Source of the DNA: an archaeon
GTDB taxonomy: Archaea; Micrarchaeota; Micrarchaeia; Anstonellales; Bilamarchaeaceae
Length of the DNA: 64,000 nucleotides
NCBI GenBank assembly: GCA_020053355.1
Contig: JAGVNI010000003.1
Coordinates: 1-64,000 of the forward strand
Reading direction: 5' to 3'
Shown here: piece by piece, positions 8,259 through 16,386 of the stretch
Layout of the letters: each line of letters starts with the position of its first letter
Numbering within the stretch: the first letter of the stretch is position 1
Notes under the pieces: model-generated
What the model was told of the DNA's origin: nothing
Seen by the model: the letters and a program-made list of their open reading frames with translations, nothing else
The model's database searches: none
Made by a program: the position numbers and the translations under genes

Positions 8259-8801
8259 TTATGGCAATTGCGTGATTGTCAGGTTCTCCCCGTCATTGGT
8301 CAGCATGAGCGTATTGGAGCAGGCGGTGCTATCGAGAGCCGAGCCGCTGATGCACGAACCGCTGATTCTGTAATTGTACTTCGGAACGTCATATTGGTAG
8401 CTGAAATTCGCATAGTCCCCGATATAGTCGATTATTATCGAGGAGTTCTGGGCGGCGAGGTTGGAAAGATCCATCCGGTACGGCCTGGCGAATATCGTCT
8501 TGGGGAATGAATAATTGTACGAGAAGCCCGGCCCGCCCTTCACCGCAAGCGTCAATGCCGTGACGAATCCGTCGCCAGTCTCTTTGGCGACAGTGTTCTG
8601 CTGCAACGGCACCTCGGATGTCTGGAGGTCGCTGACGACAATGAATGCGGCGATGGCGATCAGCATGAACACGGCAGTATAAAGCATGAACTCTGTCGCG
8701 GCTTGCCCGTGCAAGCTGCGGCAAGAGGTCGGGGACCTCTCTGTCGCGGCCTGGCCGCGTAGACCCCCGGAGGGCCTGGAGCTAAGGAGCTGCCGGGTCA
8801 A
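8259..8801 (-). CDS. class III signal-peptide protein (pilin-like)
   Basis: A 180-residue secreted protein. The hydrophobic helix EFMLYTAVFMLIAIAAFIVV is directly preceded by GQAATE, close to the QxSxE processing site of archaeal class III (EppA-type) signal peptides. GQAATE also occurs 20 residues earlier, so the leader is unusually long and contains a duplicated motif. TTG 8801 has GGTGG six bases upstream and overlaps the previous gene by 20 bases, indicating coupled translation. The C-terminal domain has two Cys in a GSCISGSALDSTACSN stretch, possibly a disulphide, and NxS/T sites that could be N-glycosylated. Confidence 0.7.
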   Translation of the reverse strand: MTRQLLSSRPSGGLRGQAATERSPTSCRSLHGQAATEFMLYTAVFMLIAIAAFIVVSDLQTSEVPLQQNTVAKETGDGFVTALTLAVKGGPGFSYNYSFPKTIFARPYRMDLSNLAAQNSSIIIDYIGDYANFSYQYDVPKYNYRISGSCISGSALDSTACSNTLMLTNDGENLTITQLP

Positions 8802-9207
8802 TCAGTTCCACCTCTCCATTGTTATTCGCCCGGATTACGAGCTTGATGAGTCCGCCCTTGCCGGTTATCGTCATGCTGCCTGCGCCTATTTTGGCAATCG
8901 TGGGGGATGCGGCATCGAACGCGCCGCCCCCGGTCTTGATGCGGACGACCACCTCGCCATCCGAGGCGTACAGGGATTGGGTGGAAGGCGGGATGTTCAC
9001 CAGCACTTCGCGCTGGGCGCCTGGCCCTTGCGCATAGACCGAATTCATCGAGTCCGCAACGGTCCTGGATGTGGCATCTGCCTGCGCTTTGGCCGTGTCT
9101 TCGTACCCAATCGAGCTCACTGAGAGGAGCAGGAAGAGCACGGGAATGGTGAATGCGATCACTACGCCGACAGTTATGAGAAGCTCAAGAGATGATTGTC
9201 CTTTCAT
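8782..9207 (-). CDS. class III signal-peptide pilin-like protein
   Basis: The start is ATG 9207 with GGGGTG upstream, not 9276, which gives 141 residues. The N-terminus MKGQSSLELLITVGVVIAF is a textbook archaeal class III signal peptide: short basic leader, QSSLE cleavage motif, then a hydrophobic helix to about residue 30. The remaining domain is beta-rich with Gly and Ile repeats (KIGAGSMTITGKGGLIKLVI). It probably assembles into or with a pilus-like filament. It is separated by one base from the previous gene and overlaps the next. Confidence 0.8.
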   Translation of the reverse strand: MKGQSSLELLITVGVVIAFTIPVLFLLLSVSSIGYEDTAKAQADATSRTVADSMNSVYAQGPGAQREVLVNIPPSTQSLYASDGEVVVRIKTGGGAFDAASPTIAKIGAGSMTITGKGGLIKLVIRANNNGEVELIDPAAP

Positions 9208-9208
9208 G

Positions 9209-10783
9209 TTAATCGCACCCCGCAGCGCTGTTGTCGCAGGCGATGTCGTCCAGCCCGTAATCGGCCGACGTATCATCGCTCACGGCGAATATGCCGGTCA
9301 ATGGTGAATCAGAGCATGAATTGAAGTTCCTGCATCCCGGAAGGCCGCGTATCTTCACGCCTTCCACGCTTCCGTAGAACAGTTCGCGGTCGAGGCGGCT
9401 GTTCACATCATAGACGTCGTAATCGCTGGCGTAGATGCCTACGACGAAAGTCTCGATGCCGAACTGCGTGCTGTTGCGGATGTAAGAGTCGTTCATGAGG
9501 CGCTGAAGGTAAGATGGCGCCTTCGGGTTGTGGGTGTAATAGCCGCACATCACGAAGTCGCGCACGGTTTCGAGCTCGTATATGCCGCTTCCGGTCGTTG
9601 AGAGTTTGCGGTTCAGGTTATCCGCCACTTCGCTATTCAGGTATGTGTTGAGTATGAGCACGCACCGGCGCGTCATGTTGGTGCCGTCAAGCATCGGGCA
9701 CTCGGGCGCTTTGCTCGCATTGAAACCCGGCGCAATGATGAATGGCAGGTTGGTCGTTTCCCCCGCGCTCGGGTCCATCGACACGTTGCAGTCGGGCGCT
9801 GCACCATGCCGGATTGGAAGGAATGTGTGCGATTCGGTCCCGCCGCAGCCGTCATCTGTGATTGTCGGGTTGCTTGTCACTATGTAGCCGGCAAAGCCCT
9901 GGTAAACAGATGGCGTCAGGGCCATGATTTCGTCGAAAGTCCCGACCAGTATGTAGTTGCCCCGGTCGCTCGGAGCTATCGCCGTCGCGGTGGGCGCAAG
10001 GTTGGCCGAGACGCCCGCCATCGCAAGGGGCCCATAGAGCCACCCTTGTCCGCCGGCGACAGTCTGGGACATCCGGCTTACTGAAATGGACGAGTAATCG
10101 GGATAGAGGTCCTTCCTGAAGAAGAACTGCCGGTAGACCGTCATGTTGTCTCCGGCTGCTGTGGCGCTTTCCCGAGCAAGTGCCGGGTCCACAAGGCCAG
10201 TGACGTTTATCGTGTTGTTGATGCGGTAGGTCCTTGAGACCGCAGAGGTGTTCGTGTAGTCCTTGAGCCCGAACTTGATGTCGAATGAGTAGTTGATGTT
10301 GTCATAGTCGCTCTGGCCGAGGGCGAAGTTAGTCACCTGGTATTCGCTCACATAGACGCCGATGGCGCGGAGCGATGCGTTCAGGTTTTCGACCCACGCA
10401 CGGAGCGAGGAATTGCCTTCGGAGGGCATCGCATCGCCGCCACGGAAGTGGCTCCCGGATGCGTTGCCATCCACCAGAAGCTCGCCAAGCGCTTCGCGCG
10501 CGTTCTGGCCTTCGTCTCCGGCCGGCCCGGGAATGAGCGAGTTCTCAATCGAGTAATCGTTCAGCCGGACCAGGTTGCGGTTCATTATCAGGTACGTTAT
10601 GCTGTCCATTTTCGCAGGGGTAATCTGCTCCATCGTCAGCTCCACGGTCGACTCCTTGTAGAACTCGGAGAATCCGCGCTCGGAGGCCTCGATGGATTTC
10701 ACCCATACCGAAATGGAAAGAAGGATATAGATAAGTATGAGGAAGACGGTCACGGTAAACAGGAATCCTTTCTTATCCAACAT
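9209..10783 (-). CDS. large secreted protein with N-terminal anchor, pilin operon
   Basis: A 524-residue protein starting at ATG 10783, with AAGGTGG seven bases upstream. The N-terminus MLDKKGFLFTVTVFLILIYI has a short charged leader and one membrane helix (about 7-28). It is followed by a helical stretch (SIEASERGFSEFYKESTVEL) typical of pilin-like stalks, then a large extracytoplasmic domain with many potential N-glycosylation sites and eight or more Cys towards the C-terminus (GCRNFNSCSDS, DIACDNSAAGCD). It may be a filament adhesin or tip subunit; this is inferred from operon context only. Confidence 0.75.
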   Translation of the reverse strand: MLDKKGFLFTVTVFLILIYILLSISVWVKSIEASERGFSEFYKESTVELTMEQITPAKMDSITYLIMNRNLVRLNDYSIENSLIPGPAGDEGQNAREALGELLVDGNASGSHFRGGDAMPSEGNSSLRAWVENLNASLRAIGVYVSEYQVTNFALGQSDYDNINYSFDIKFGLKDYTNTSAVSRTYRINNTINVTGLVDPALARESATAAGDNMTVYRQFFFRKDLYPDYSSISVSRMSQTVAGGQGWLYGPLAMAGVSANLAPTATAIAPSDRGNYILVGTFDEIMALTPSVYQGFAGYIVTSNPTITDDGCGGTESHTFLPIRHGAAPDCNVSMDPSAGETTNLPFIIAPGFNASKAPECPMLDGTNMTRRCVLILNTYLNSEVADNLNRKLSTTGSGIYELETVRDFVMCGYYTHNPKAPSYLQRLMNDSYIRNSTQFGIETFVVGIYASDYDVYDVNSRLDRELFYGSVEGVKIRGLPGCRNFNSCSDSPLTGIFAVSDDTSADYGLDDIACDNSAAGCD

Positions 10784-10790
10784 AACCACC

Positions 10791-11528
10791 TTAGATGTAA
10801 ATCGTAAGCTTCACTATGTTCACGTCTGATGACGGAACCAGGTCTCCTCCGAGGATGTCGCCCGGGGGCGTGTTGCCGATGGTCTGGTTGACCTCGGATG
10901 TGGTCCCGTCGCCGTTGTCCACGGTCGTCGTGATGGTGCCGCACGTTATGATGCCCCAATCCACGGTGCTGCTGCCTCCGGTTGTTCCCCCGGAGCCATC
11001 AAGGTCGCCACCCATGATGCCGTCCCCATGGCACGAGGCGTATTGGTAAGGCGAATTCAGGAGCTTGAACACTTTTCCACCGTAACCGAATGTCATGACC
11101 TGTGTTGCCACGGCAAGCTTCTTGCTCTTCTTGGCATGGTCGTCCGCGATTTCTTCAGGCGAATCCCCGCCGGTGTCATATAGCACCGTCCAGTTCTGCC
11201 CCCGGTCATCGCTCATTTCCATGACATATCCGAACTGCTTGGGGACCATCTCCCCGACAGTGTTCTGGATGATGTTGGTCCTGTGGGCGGTATTGTTCTG
11301 CGAGACTATATTGTCGAGCAGTGAGCCGGTTGCCTTGCATTCGCCGTAGTCGTCGCTGCACACGGTTGTCGAAAGCGAAAGCAGCACGTCCCTTGACAGG
11401 TAATGCCCCTGCGTCAGCAGGTAGTAGTATGCCGATGGGACGCTCGAGAAGAATATGAGCGAGTAGATTGCTACCAGGGCCAGCGTGAAGGCCACAAAAG
11501 CGTCTAGAGAGAATATGAATGCACGCAT
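10791..11528 (-). CDS. secreted pilin-like protein, first gene of the operon
   Basis: A 245-residue protein starting at ATG 11528 (MRAFIFSLDAFVAFTLALVA), with a single N-terminal hydrophobic helix (about 8-30). FSLDAF resembles the FSFDAI of the last gene of the operon, so these two may be distant relatives. The rest is extracytoplasmic, with Gly/Asp/Thr-rich stretches near the end (GGDLDGSGGTTGGSS). A TATA box (TTTTTAAATA) about 27 bases upstream marks the operon promoter, with a leaderless transcript. Confidence 0.75.
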   Translation of the reverse strand: MRAFIFSLDAFVAFTLALVAIYSLIFFSSVPSAYYYLLTQGHYLSRDVLLSLSTTVCSDDYGECKATGSLLDNIVSQNNTAHRTNIIQNTVGEMVPKQFGYVMEMSDDRGQNWTVLYDTGGDSPEEIADDHAKKSKKLAVATQVMTFGYGGKVFKLLNSPYQYASCHGDGIMGGDLDGSGGTTGGSSTVDWGIITCGTITTTVDNGDGTTSEVNQTIGNTPPGDILGGDLVPSSDVNIVKLTIYI

Positions 11529-11549
11529 GGTAGTCACTTTGTTGGCGCA

Positions 11550-11560
11550 TTATTTAAAAA
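11550..11560 (-). promoter_or_regulatory. TATA box of the pilin-like operon
   Basis: TTTTTAAATA on the minus strand, about 27 bases before ATG 11528. Confidence 0.55.
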
Positions 11561-11639
11561 CCATATGTTCAAGCTCATTTTTATCGTTTTAGACACACTA
11601 TTCCGTTCCAACCCCGGAGTTTATTATATAAGGCCGTCC

Positions 11640-11984
11640 TCACGATGCGTTTCCGCCAAGGCAAGGCCCGTAGCCGGTTCCGCAGTCGTTGCATGCTTTT
11701 AGGGCATATGGGCAGTTGTTTTTGAGGCAGGGCGCCTTGGAGCCGCTCATGCAGACGCGCTCCCATTTGCACCCGCCCCATGCGCCCCCGACGCATGTGG
11801 AGAGGCCGCTGCAGTTGCCGACCTTGCAGTACTGGGTCAGGCCGTCTTTGCAGGCAGACTGAGTCCCGGACGGGGTGGTTGCGGCGGGGGGCGGGGAGTA
11901 ATCCCCGGTCCATGTTGAGAAAAAGCCGTAGGCGAGCACAAGCGCCATGAGAAGAAGGAAAAGGATGGGGAAAAAATTCTTCAA
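11640..11984 (-). CDS. cysteine-rich membrane-anchored protein
   Basis: The frame extends to 12050, but that part overlaps sppA. The TTG at 11984, five bases after the sppA stop region, gives a compact 114-residue protein, MKNFFPILFLLLMALVLAYG. It has one membrane helix, a Pro/Thr spacer and a C-terminal half with about 12 Cys in patterns such as QYCKVGNCSGLSTC and GGAWGGCKWERVC. This resembles small secreted Cys-rich modules stabilised by disulphides or metal. Being the second gene after sppA suggests a job at the cell surface, but no function is known. Confidence 0.65.
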   Translation of the reverse strand: MKNFFPILFLLLMALVLAYGFFSTWTGDYSPPPAATTPSGTQSACKDGLTQYCKVGNCSGLSTCVGGAWGGCKWERVCMSGSKAPCLKNNCPYALKACNDCGTGYGPCLGGNAS

Positions 11985-11988
11985 AAAA

Positions 11989-12933
11989 TCACTTGAAAGC
12001 CACGGACGGGCTTGCGGATGCCGCCTGGAGGTTCCGGACGAAGCTGTCAACGCCGAAAAGGCCGGGCTCGGCTACGCTTGTCGCAACAGGGCAGATGCGG
12101 ATTTCCTCAGGGCTGCCATACGAGATGTTCGCCAGGTCGGCGGCTTTCGTAATCGCGTCCCGTTTATTGCCGATTTGGTCCACGAGCCCGACCTTGAATG
12201 CCTGCCTTCCGGTCAGCACCCGGCCGTCTGTGACGTTGTTGAAGAGGGCCATGTTGAGCCGGTCCTTCCGGTTCTCCAGGACCACGCCCCGGAACTCCGA
12301 GTAAATCTCATCGACAATCCCCTGGAATATCGCCCGCTCGTCTTCGGTCATGTTCCGGTACGGCGAACCGATGTCCTTATGGGCGCCGGATGTGATCGAG
12401 GTGGTGTTGATGCCGAGCTTCTCGAAGAGGCCTTCCATGCTCGTGATTGTCGTGATGACTCCGATGCTCCCGGTGAGCGCGTCCGGGTCGGATACGATGT
12501 AGTCTGTTCCCGAAGCGACATAGTATGCCCCGGATGCGGCGATTTCCCTGAAGTAGGATACCTTGGGCTTGTCAAGAGTCTTGACCGATTCGTAGACCTC
12601 GCGCGTGGCCACGACGGAACCCCCGCCAGAGTTGAAAACGAACACGACTGCCCCGACGTCATCGCGCTGGTTCAGGCCGTCAATCGTCCCGGCAAGCTCC
12701 TCAGAACCAGGGTAACCTGCCCCTCCGAATATCGAAGCCGGGGAGCCCTCGACGGAAAGCGGCATGTCGACATCGACCACCGCGACGCACTGCCCAAGCA
12801 GCGCCGGAGAGAATGACGAGAGGACGAAGAACAGGGCGATGACCAGGAGGAACACGAATGCCAGGGCAAGCGCGGTCCCAATCAGCAGGCCGGCATTTGG
12901 CCTGGGGGGGCGTTTTTTGATTTCGGTTTGCAT
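11989..12933 (-). CDS. sppA: signal peptide peptidase SppA (S49 family)
   Basis: A membrane-bound serine protease of family S49 that degrades cleaved signal peptides and other membrane peptides. The start is ATG 12933 (314 residues), not the longer frame. One membrane helix lies at about 15-40. The protease core includes VFVFNSGGGSVVATREVYES, the nucleophile Ser in REIAASGAYYVASG, and the general-base Lys in SITSGAHKDIGSPYR, giving the expected Ser-Lys dyad. It is a single-copy archaeal-type short form. It forms an operon with the Cys-rich protein and diverges from carS. Confidence 0.93.
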   Translation of the reverse strand: MQTEIKKRPPRPNAGLLIGTALALAFVFLLVIALFFVLSSFSPALLGQCVAVVDVDMPLSVEGSPASIFGGAGYPGSEELAGTIDGLNQRDDVGAVVFVFNSGGGSVVATREVYESVKTLDKPKVSYFREIAASGAYYVASGTDYIVSDPDALTGSIGVITTITSMEGLFEKLGINTTSITSGAHKDIGSPYRNMTEDERAIFQGIVDEIYSEFRGVVLENRKDRLNMALFNNVTDGRVLTGRQAFKVGLVDQIGNKRDAITKAADLANISYGSPEEIRICPVATSVAEPGLFGVDSFVRNLQAASASPSVAFK

Positions 12934-12950
12934 GTGAGGTGAATCGCATG

Positions 12951-12964
12951 GAATGAATATAAAT
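12951..12964. promoter_or_regulatory. shared divergent promoter region of sppA and carS
   Basis: GAATATAAATG in the 52-base gap reads as a TATA element for carS (about 25-30 bases before the expected start) and, in reverse (TTTATATTC), for sppA. Confidence 0.45.
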
Positions 12965-12985
12965 GTTCTTTGGAGAAAAGGGGTC

Positions 12986-13501
12986 ATGGAGCCGCTCCTC
13001 GACCTTCTCCTATTTCTCATTCCGATTTATGTCGCGAACTCCTCCCCGGTCGTCCTCGGCGGAGGTGCTCCCCTCGATTTCGGGCTCGTGCTTCCGGACG
13101 GCAACCGGCTGCTCGGAAACGGCAAGACCATCCGGGGCTTCCTGGGAGGCATACTTGCAGGGACGGTCGCCGGGGGCATGACGGCCGTGTTCTACCAATC
13201 GCCGTTCTTCCCGAATACTGAGATGCAGTTCATCGGCGCTTTCGTGCTTGCCTTCGGCACTCTGGCAGGGGATGCCATGGGGAGTTTCATCAAGAGGAGG
13301 GCGGGCGTCGGCTGGGGCAAGCCGTTCATGCTCGATACGATAACATTCCTGATTGTGGCGCTCGTCCTTGTCTACCCGCTCGCATCCGCAAGGCTGTACG
13401 AACCGCTGAACCTGGTTTTCTTCGGTGCGCTCACGCTGATCATCCATCCGCTAGCCAACCTGCTGGCAAACAGGGCAGGACTCAAGAACGTGCCGTGGTG
13501 A
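12986..13501 (+). CDS. carS: CDP-archaeol synthase
   Basis: An integral membrane enzyme that transfers CTP to unsaturated archaeol phosphate to make CDP-archaeol in archaeal lipid synthesis (the former DUF46 family). The start is ATG 12986 with AAAGGGG upstream, giving 171 residues. Signature parts are ANSSPVVLGG near residue 18, LLGNGKTIRGFLGG near 43, GDAMGSFIKRRAGVGWGKP near 94 and FMLDTITF. About five membrane helices are predicted, as in the family. The end overlaps the start region of the RNA ligase gene, so the two are co-transcribed. Confidence 0.93.
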   Translation: MEPLLDLLLFLIPIYVANSSPVVLGGGAPLDFGLVLPDGNRLLGNGKTIRGFLGGILAGTVAGGMTAVFYQSPFFPNTEMQFIGAFVLAFGTLAGDAMGSFIKRRAGVGWGKPFMLDTITFLIVALVLVYPLASARLYEPLNLVFFGALTLIIHPLANLLANRAGLKNVPW

Positions 13502-13503
13502 AC

Positions 13504-14577
13504 ATGCCGGACAGCAGAATAATAGCCGAGGGATTGAAGCGCGGGAAGGTCGAGAGGCAAAGCGGCGAGATTGAATACACCCGGTTTCGGGAAGGCTTCC
13601 GCGGCATCGAACGCGGCACGGTCATCGCGGAGGGGGTGGGGCGGGTGGTCTGGGGATACCCGCATATTCCGCGCATATTCACCCTCGAAAAAGGCATCGC
13701 GAGGAACATCAAGGCAGGGCATGTCTGCGCCGAGGAGAAGATAGACGGCTTTAACGTTCGCATCGCGCTTGTCCGGGGACGGGTCTGCGCGTTCTCAAGG
13801 GGCGGTTTTCTCGACATGTTCGCGACCGAGAAAGCGAGGGAGCTCGGGTTCGGGAAGTTCTTCAAGGCGTATCCGGAACATGTGCTCTGCGGGGAGATGA
13901 TAGGGAACACGCCGCACACGACGCCAACCGACGGGTATGACGTGAAGCTGTTCATTTTCGACATAGACGAGGGCGACGGCAAGTACCTGCCGTGCGCTGA
14001 GAAGCACGCCCTCCTGAAGAAGTTCGGCATCGAAGGCGTGCCGGTGCTCGGCCGCTTCAGAAGCGATGATTTTTCCGGCCTGAAAAAACTCGCCATCGCA
14101 ATCAACAAAGGCCGCAAAGAGGGGATGGTGCTTAAAAGCGACGACCGCAGCGAGGTCGTAAAATACGTGACGCCCTGGTCCGATATCGAGGATATTGAGC
14201 GGACGTCGGGAATCCTCTTCGACATGCCGATAGGATTCTACTACCAGCGCGTCCTGCGCTCGGCTTTCTTCATCAACGACTTCGAGCTAGACCGTGACGA
14301 ATACGCGAAAAAGCTGGGACATGCGTTCTACGGCGCCCTGATTCGCGCGATAAAGGATGCGCATGATGGCAGGGGCGTCGCGGACGAGTTCGAGATATCG
14401 TTCACGGACCCGGCCGTGTGGGACGACATCCGCAGGCATATGGGAAAGGAGGTCAAGGTCGAGGAGATATGGACTAAAAGGGAGAACGGCCGCACCCGCC
14501 TCCGGTTCCGCAAGATATACAAGAAGACGTCGAGGATGCTCATATCCCACGCCTCGGGCAAGGGCGTTACGGACTGA
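13504..14577 (+). CDS. archaeal ATP-dependent RNA ligase (Rnl3/Pab1020 type)
   Basis: A nucleotidyltransferase that seals or circularises RNA, of the homodimeric archaeal Rnl3 family. In the 357-residue protein motif I is EEKIDGFNVR with the adenylated Lys near residue 80; motif III is around KLFIFDI near 150; motif IV is KEGMVLK near 210; motif V is VVKYV near 220. A helical C-terminal dimerisation region follows. The GTG at 13495 is an alternative start, overlapping carS. The convergent neighbour is the PIN-domain 'RNA ligase partner', a known genomic pairing. In a genome with interrupted tRNAs an RNA-sealing role is plausible, but not shown. Confidence 0.92.
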   Translation: MPDSRIIAEGLKRGKVERQSGEIEYTRFREGFRGIERGTVIAEGVGRVVWGYPHIPRIFTLEKGIARNIKAGHVCAEEKIDGFNVRIALVRGRVCAFSRGGFLDMFATEKARELGFGKFFKAYPEHVLCGEMIGNTPHTTPTDGYDVKLFIFDIDEGDGKYLPCAEKHALLKKFGIEGVPVLGRFRSDDFSGLKKLAIAINKGRKEGMVLKSDDRSEVVKYVTPWSDIEDIERTSGILFDMPIGFYYQRVLRSAFFINDFELDRDEYAKKLGHAFYGALIRAIKDAHDGRGVADEFEISFTDPAVWDDIRRHMGKEVKVEEIWTKRENGRTRLRFRKIYKKTSRMLISHASGKGVTD

Positions 14578-14634
14578 TTGGAGAAGATAAAAAAATGGCA
14601 GGAACCCGCGGGACCCGGACCTGCGGGACAAACC

Positions 14635-15204
14635 TCACTGGCTTTTCAGCTTTTTCAGGAGCGGATAGAACTTGTCGGCCTGAAGGTGCTCGCACCCTAT
14701 CTGGTTGGAGAACTTGATTGCGCCCTCATCCGAAGATATAAGCGTCGCCTCAAGCTCCTTTGCGAGCAGGACGAGCTCGAAATCCTCCTTGCTGTCGATG
14801 ATGCCGGTGCGCATGGCCTCGCGGTACTTGTCGCGCAGCTTCCGGAGCTTCTCGTCGTTGTCCGGATGGTTGTCCTTCGCGAACTCCTCGGAGAGGCGGA
14901 GGCCCTTGTTTATGCGCAGCCGCACATCCTCTATGAAGTCGTAAAGCACCGCCGCGGGCAGGTATATGCCGTATGTGTTGGGGGCGCGCTTCTTCACGAC
15001 GAGCTCAAGCTCCTCAATGGCTTTTGCGTCGGCGAAGTTCTTCAGCTCGCTGAATATGGACGGGGGGATATACAACTCGATGTCCAGCCCTTCTATGTAT
15101 TTCACAAACCCAAGGACGGCGGAACTCGGGTCTTTCCCGAATTTCTCGCGCGCGTACGGGTTGACGAACAGGGATGTGTCTATGACGAATTTCCGCGTTG
15201 CCAT
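14635..15204 (-). CDS. PIN-domain RNA ligase partner protein
   Basis: A 189-residue PIN-fold protein of the family annotated as 'RNA ligase partner'. The N-terminal FVIDTSLFVNPYAREKFG carries the first acidic residue of the PIN site. Further acids are in the middle (EELELVVKK, DSKEDFELVLLAKEL) and in TLISSDEGAIKFSNQIGC, the last PIN strand-loop. PIN proteins are metal-dependent ribonucleases, so a cut-and-seal pair with the adjacent Rnl3 ligase is likely, but that is inference. The two genes converge with a 57-base gap that contains a GC-rich inverted repeat (CCCGCGGG). Confidence 0.9.
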   Translation of the reverse strand: MATRKFVIDTSLFVNPYAREKFGKDPSSAVLGFVKYIEGLDIELYIPPSIFSELKNFADAKAIEELELVVKKRAPNTYGIYLPAAVLYDFIEDVRLRINKGLRLSEEFAKDNHPDNDEKLRKLRDKYREAMRTGIIDSKEDFELVLLAKELEATLISSDEGAIKFSNQIGCEHLQADKFYPLLKKLKSQ

Positions 15205-15292
15205 GGCTGGAATGGGGATATGAGGATTAAAAGGCTATTCAAGGGCAGGCACGGGTAAATAAACGCTTCCGCTCCCGCAGCTTCCGCTACCG

Positions 15293-16375
15293 CTAAATCA
15301 GCTTCACGAGGCCGCGGCCTATCTCGGGTATGTTGCCGCCGAAAAGGTTCGTCGTGTTGAGGACGAATGTCAGCAGCATGACGAACGCTATCATCGGGAA
15401 GATGCAGAGCGAATGGATGAGGTTGCGCTCGAAATCGCCTATGCGAAGCGTTATCATGGTCCCCAGCTCCTCACGGTTGGCGAGGATGAGGTCGCGGAAC
15501 TCCATCATTTTCCCGGCATCATCCGCCCCGCATGCCATCGAGCTGATGTCCGGGACTTCCGGAAGCGAGCACGAGTAGCCGGGGCCGCCGGTTTCGGTCA
15601 CGTTGAAGGAGACGATGTTCGACTGCGCGTGTGGCAGGCCGAGCGACGCTATCAGGATGTATGAAAGCGGGAAGACGAAGTAAAGGCCGAACGACATCGC
15701 CATGAGATATGCCCCTGCGCCCCGCGTTGGAGGGAACGCCCGCAGGATTACTCCTATGGAGAAGAAGAAGCCGGCGTAGAACTTGATGAAATTGAGGATA
15801 TGCACCAGCAGGTAGAAGACGTACATGTAGAACGAGAACGAGGATGTCGCATTCATTATGCGCTCCTCTATCCATTTCACGCCGAAACCTGACGCATGCT
15901 CGGACATGAATATCTCCATGTAGACTGACGTCATGGCGGCAATCGGGACTTCGAGGGCGTATAGGATGTCCATCATGCGCTGGACGCATTTGGTCGGCGT
16001 CGCCATGTAGAGCTTCATCCAGTCGATGAGGGTGCTCTCGCTGAAAACCATGCTGCATGCCGCGGAATACGTCGCGCTTGTCGGGTCGCCGCAGTTGAAG
16101 CCGAACGACACGAGGTACAGCGAGCGCGCCAGGCTGTTGTCCCCGCCAGCCAGGCGGGGCTCGGCCAGGCCGATTATCCCGACGGTCATGATGACGATGA
16201 GGACGGTCGAGGCGGCATAGACGAACTCCGTCTTGGCCACCTGCTCCAGGTTGCGCAGGCTGAAGAGCCTGGAGAGCATGATGAGCGCGGCCGAGCCGAT
16301 TATCGAGAACGCAGCTGCGGCTACCGATATCGTTTTCCAGTCGTTATAGCCATAGAAGCTAGATGTGAAATCCAC
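15293..16375 (-). CDS. polytopic membrane protein, six-paralog operon, gene 6
   Basis: A 360-residue membrane protein with about seven hydrophobic segments; the GTG start at 16375 lies 12 bases after the previous gene. It has the features shared by all six operon members: an N-terminal TM - amphipathic stretch (RNLEQVAKTEFVYAAS, 41-56) - TM unit; a central TM with LRAFPPTRGAGAY at 211-223 followed by a long hydrophobic segment ending FVFPLSY; and a last TM followed by a short tail, FGGNIPEIGRGLVKLI. Four Cys in loops could form disulphides. Function unknown; a VirB6/TrbL/CedA-like channel role is only a hypothesis. Confidence 0.8.
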   Translation of the reverse strand: MDFTSSFYGYNDWKTISVAAAAFSIIGSAALIMLSRLFSLRNLEQVAKTEFVYAASTVLIVIMTVGIIGLAEPRLAGGDNSLARSLYLVSFGFNCGDPTSATYSAACSMVFSESTLIDWMKLYMATPTKCVQRMMDILYALEVPIAAMTSVYMEIFMSEHASGFGVKWIEERIMNATSSFSFYMYVFYLLVHILNFIKFYAGFFFSIGVILRAFPPTRGAGAYLMAMSFGLYFVFPLSYILIASLGLPHAQSNIVSFNVTETGGPGYSCSLPEVPDISSMACGADDAGKMMEFRDLILANREELGTMITLRIGDFERNLIHSLCIFPMIAFVMLLTFVLNTTNLFGGNIPEIGRGLVKLI

Positions 16376-16386
16376 TCATATCACGC

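Noticed and set aside
11947-12816. 289-aa plus-strand ORF opposite sppA
   Set aside because: Antisense to a gene with an intact Ser-Lys protease dyad; no recognisable protein features.
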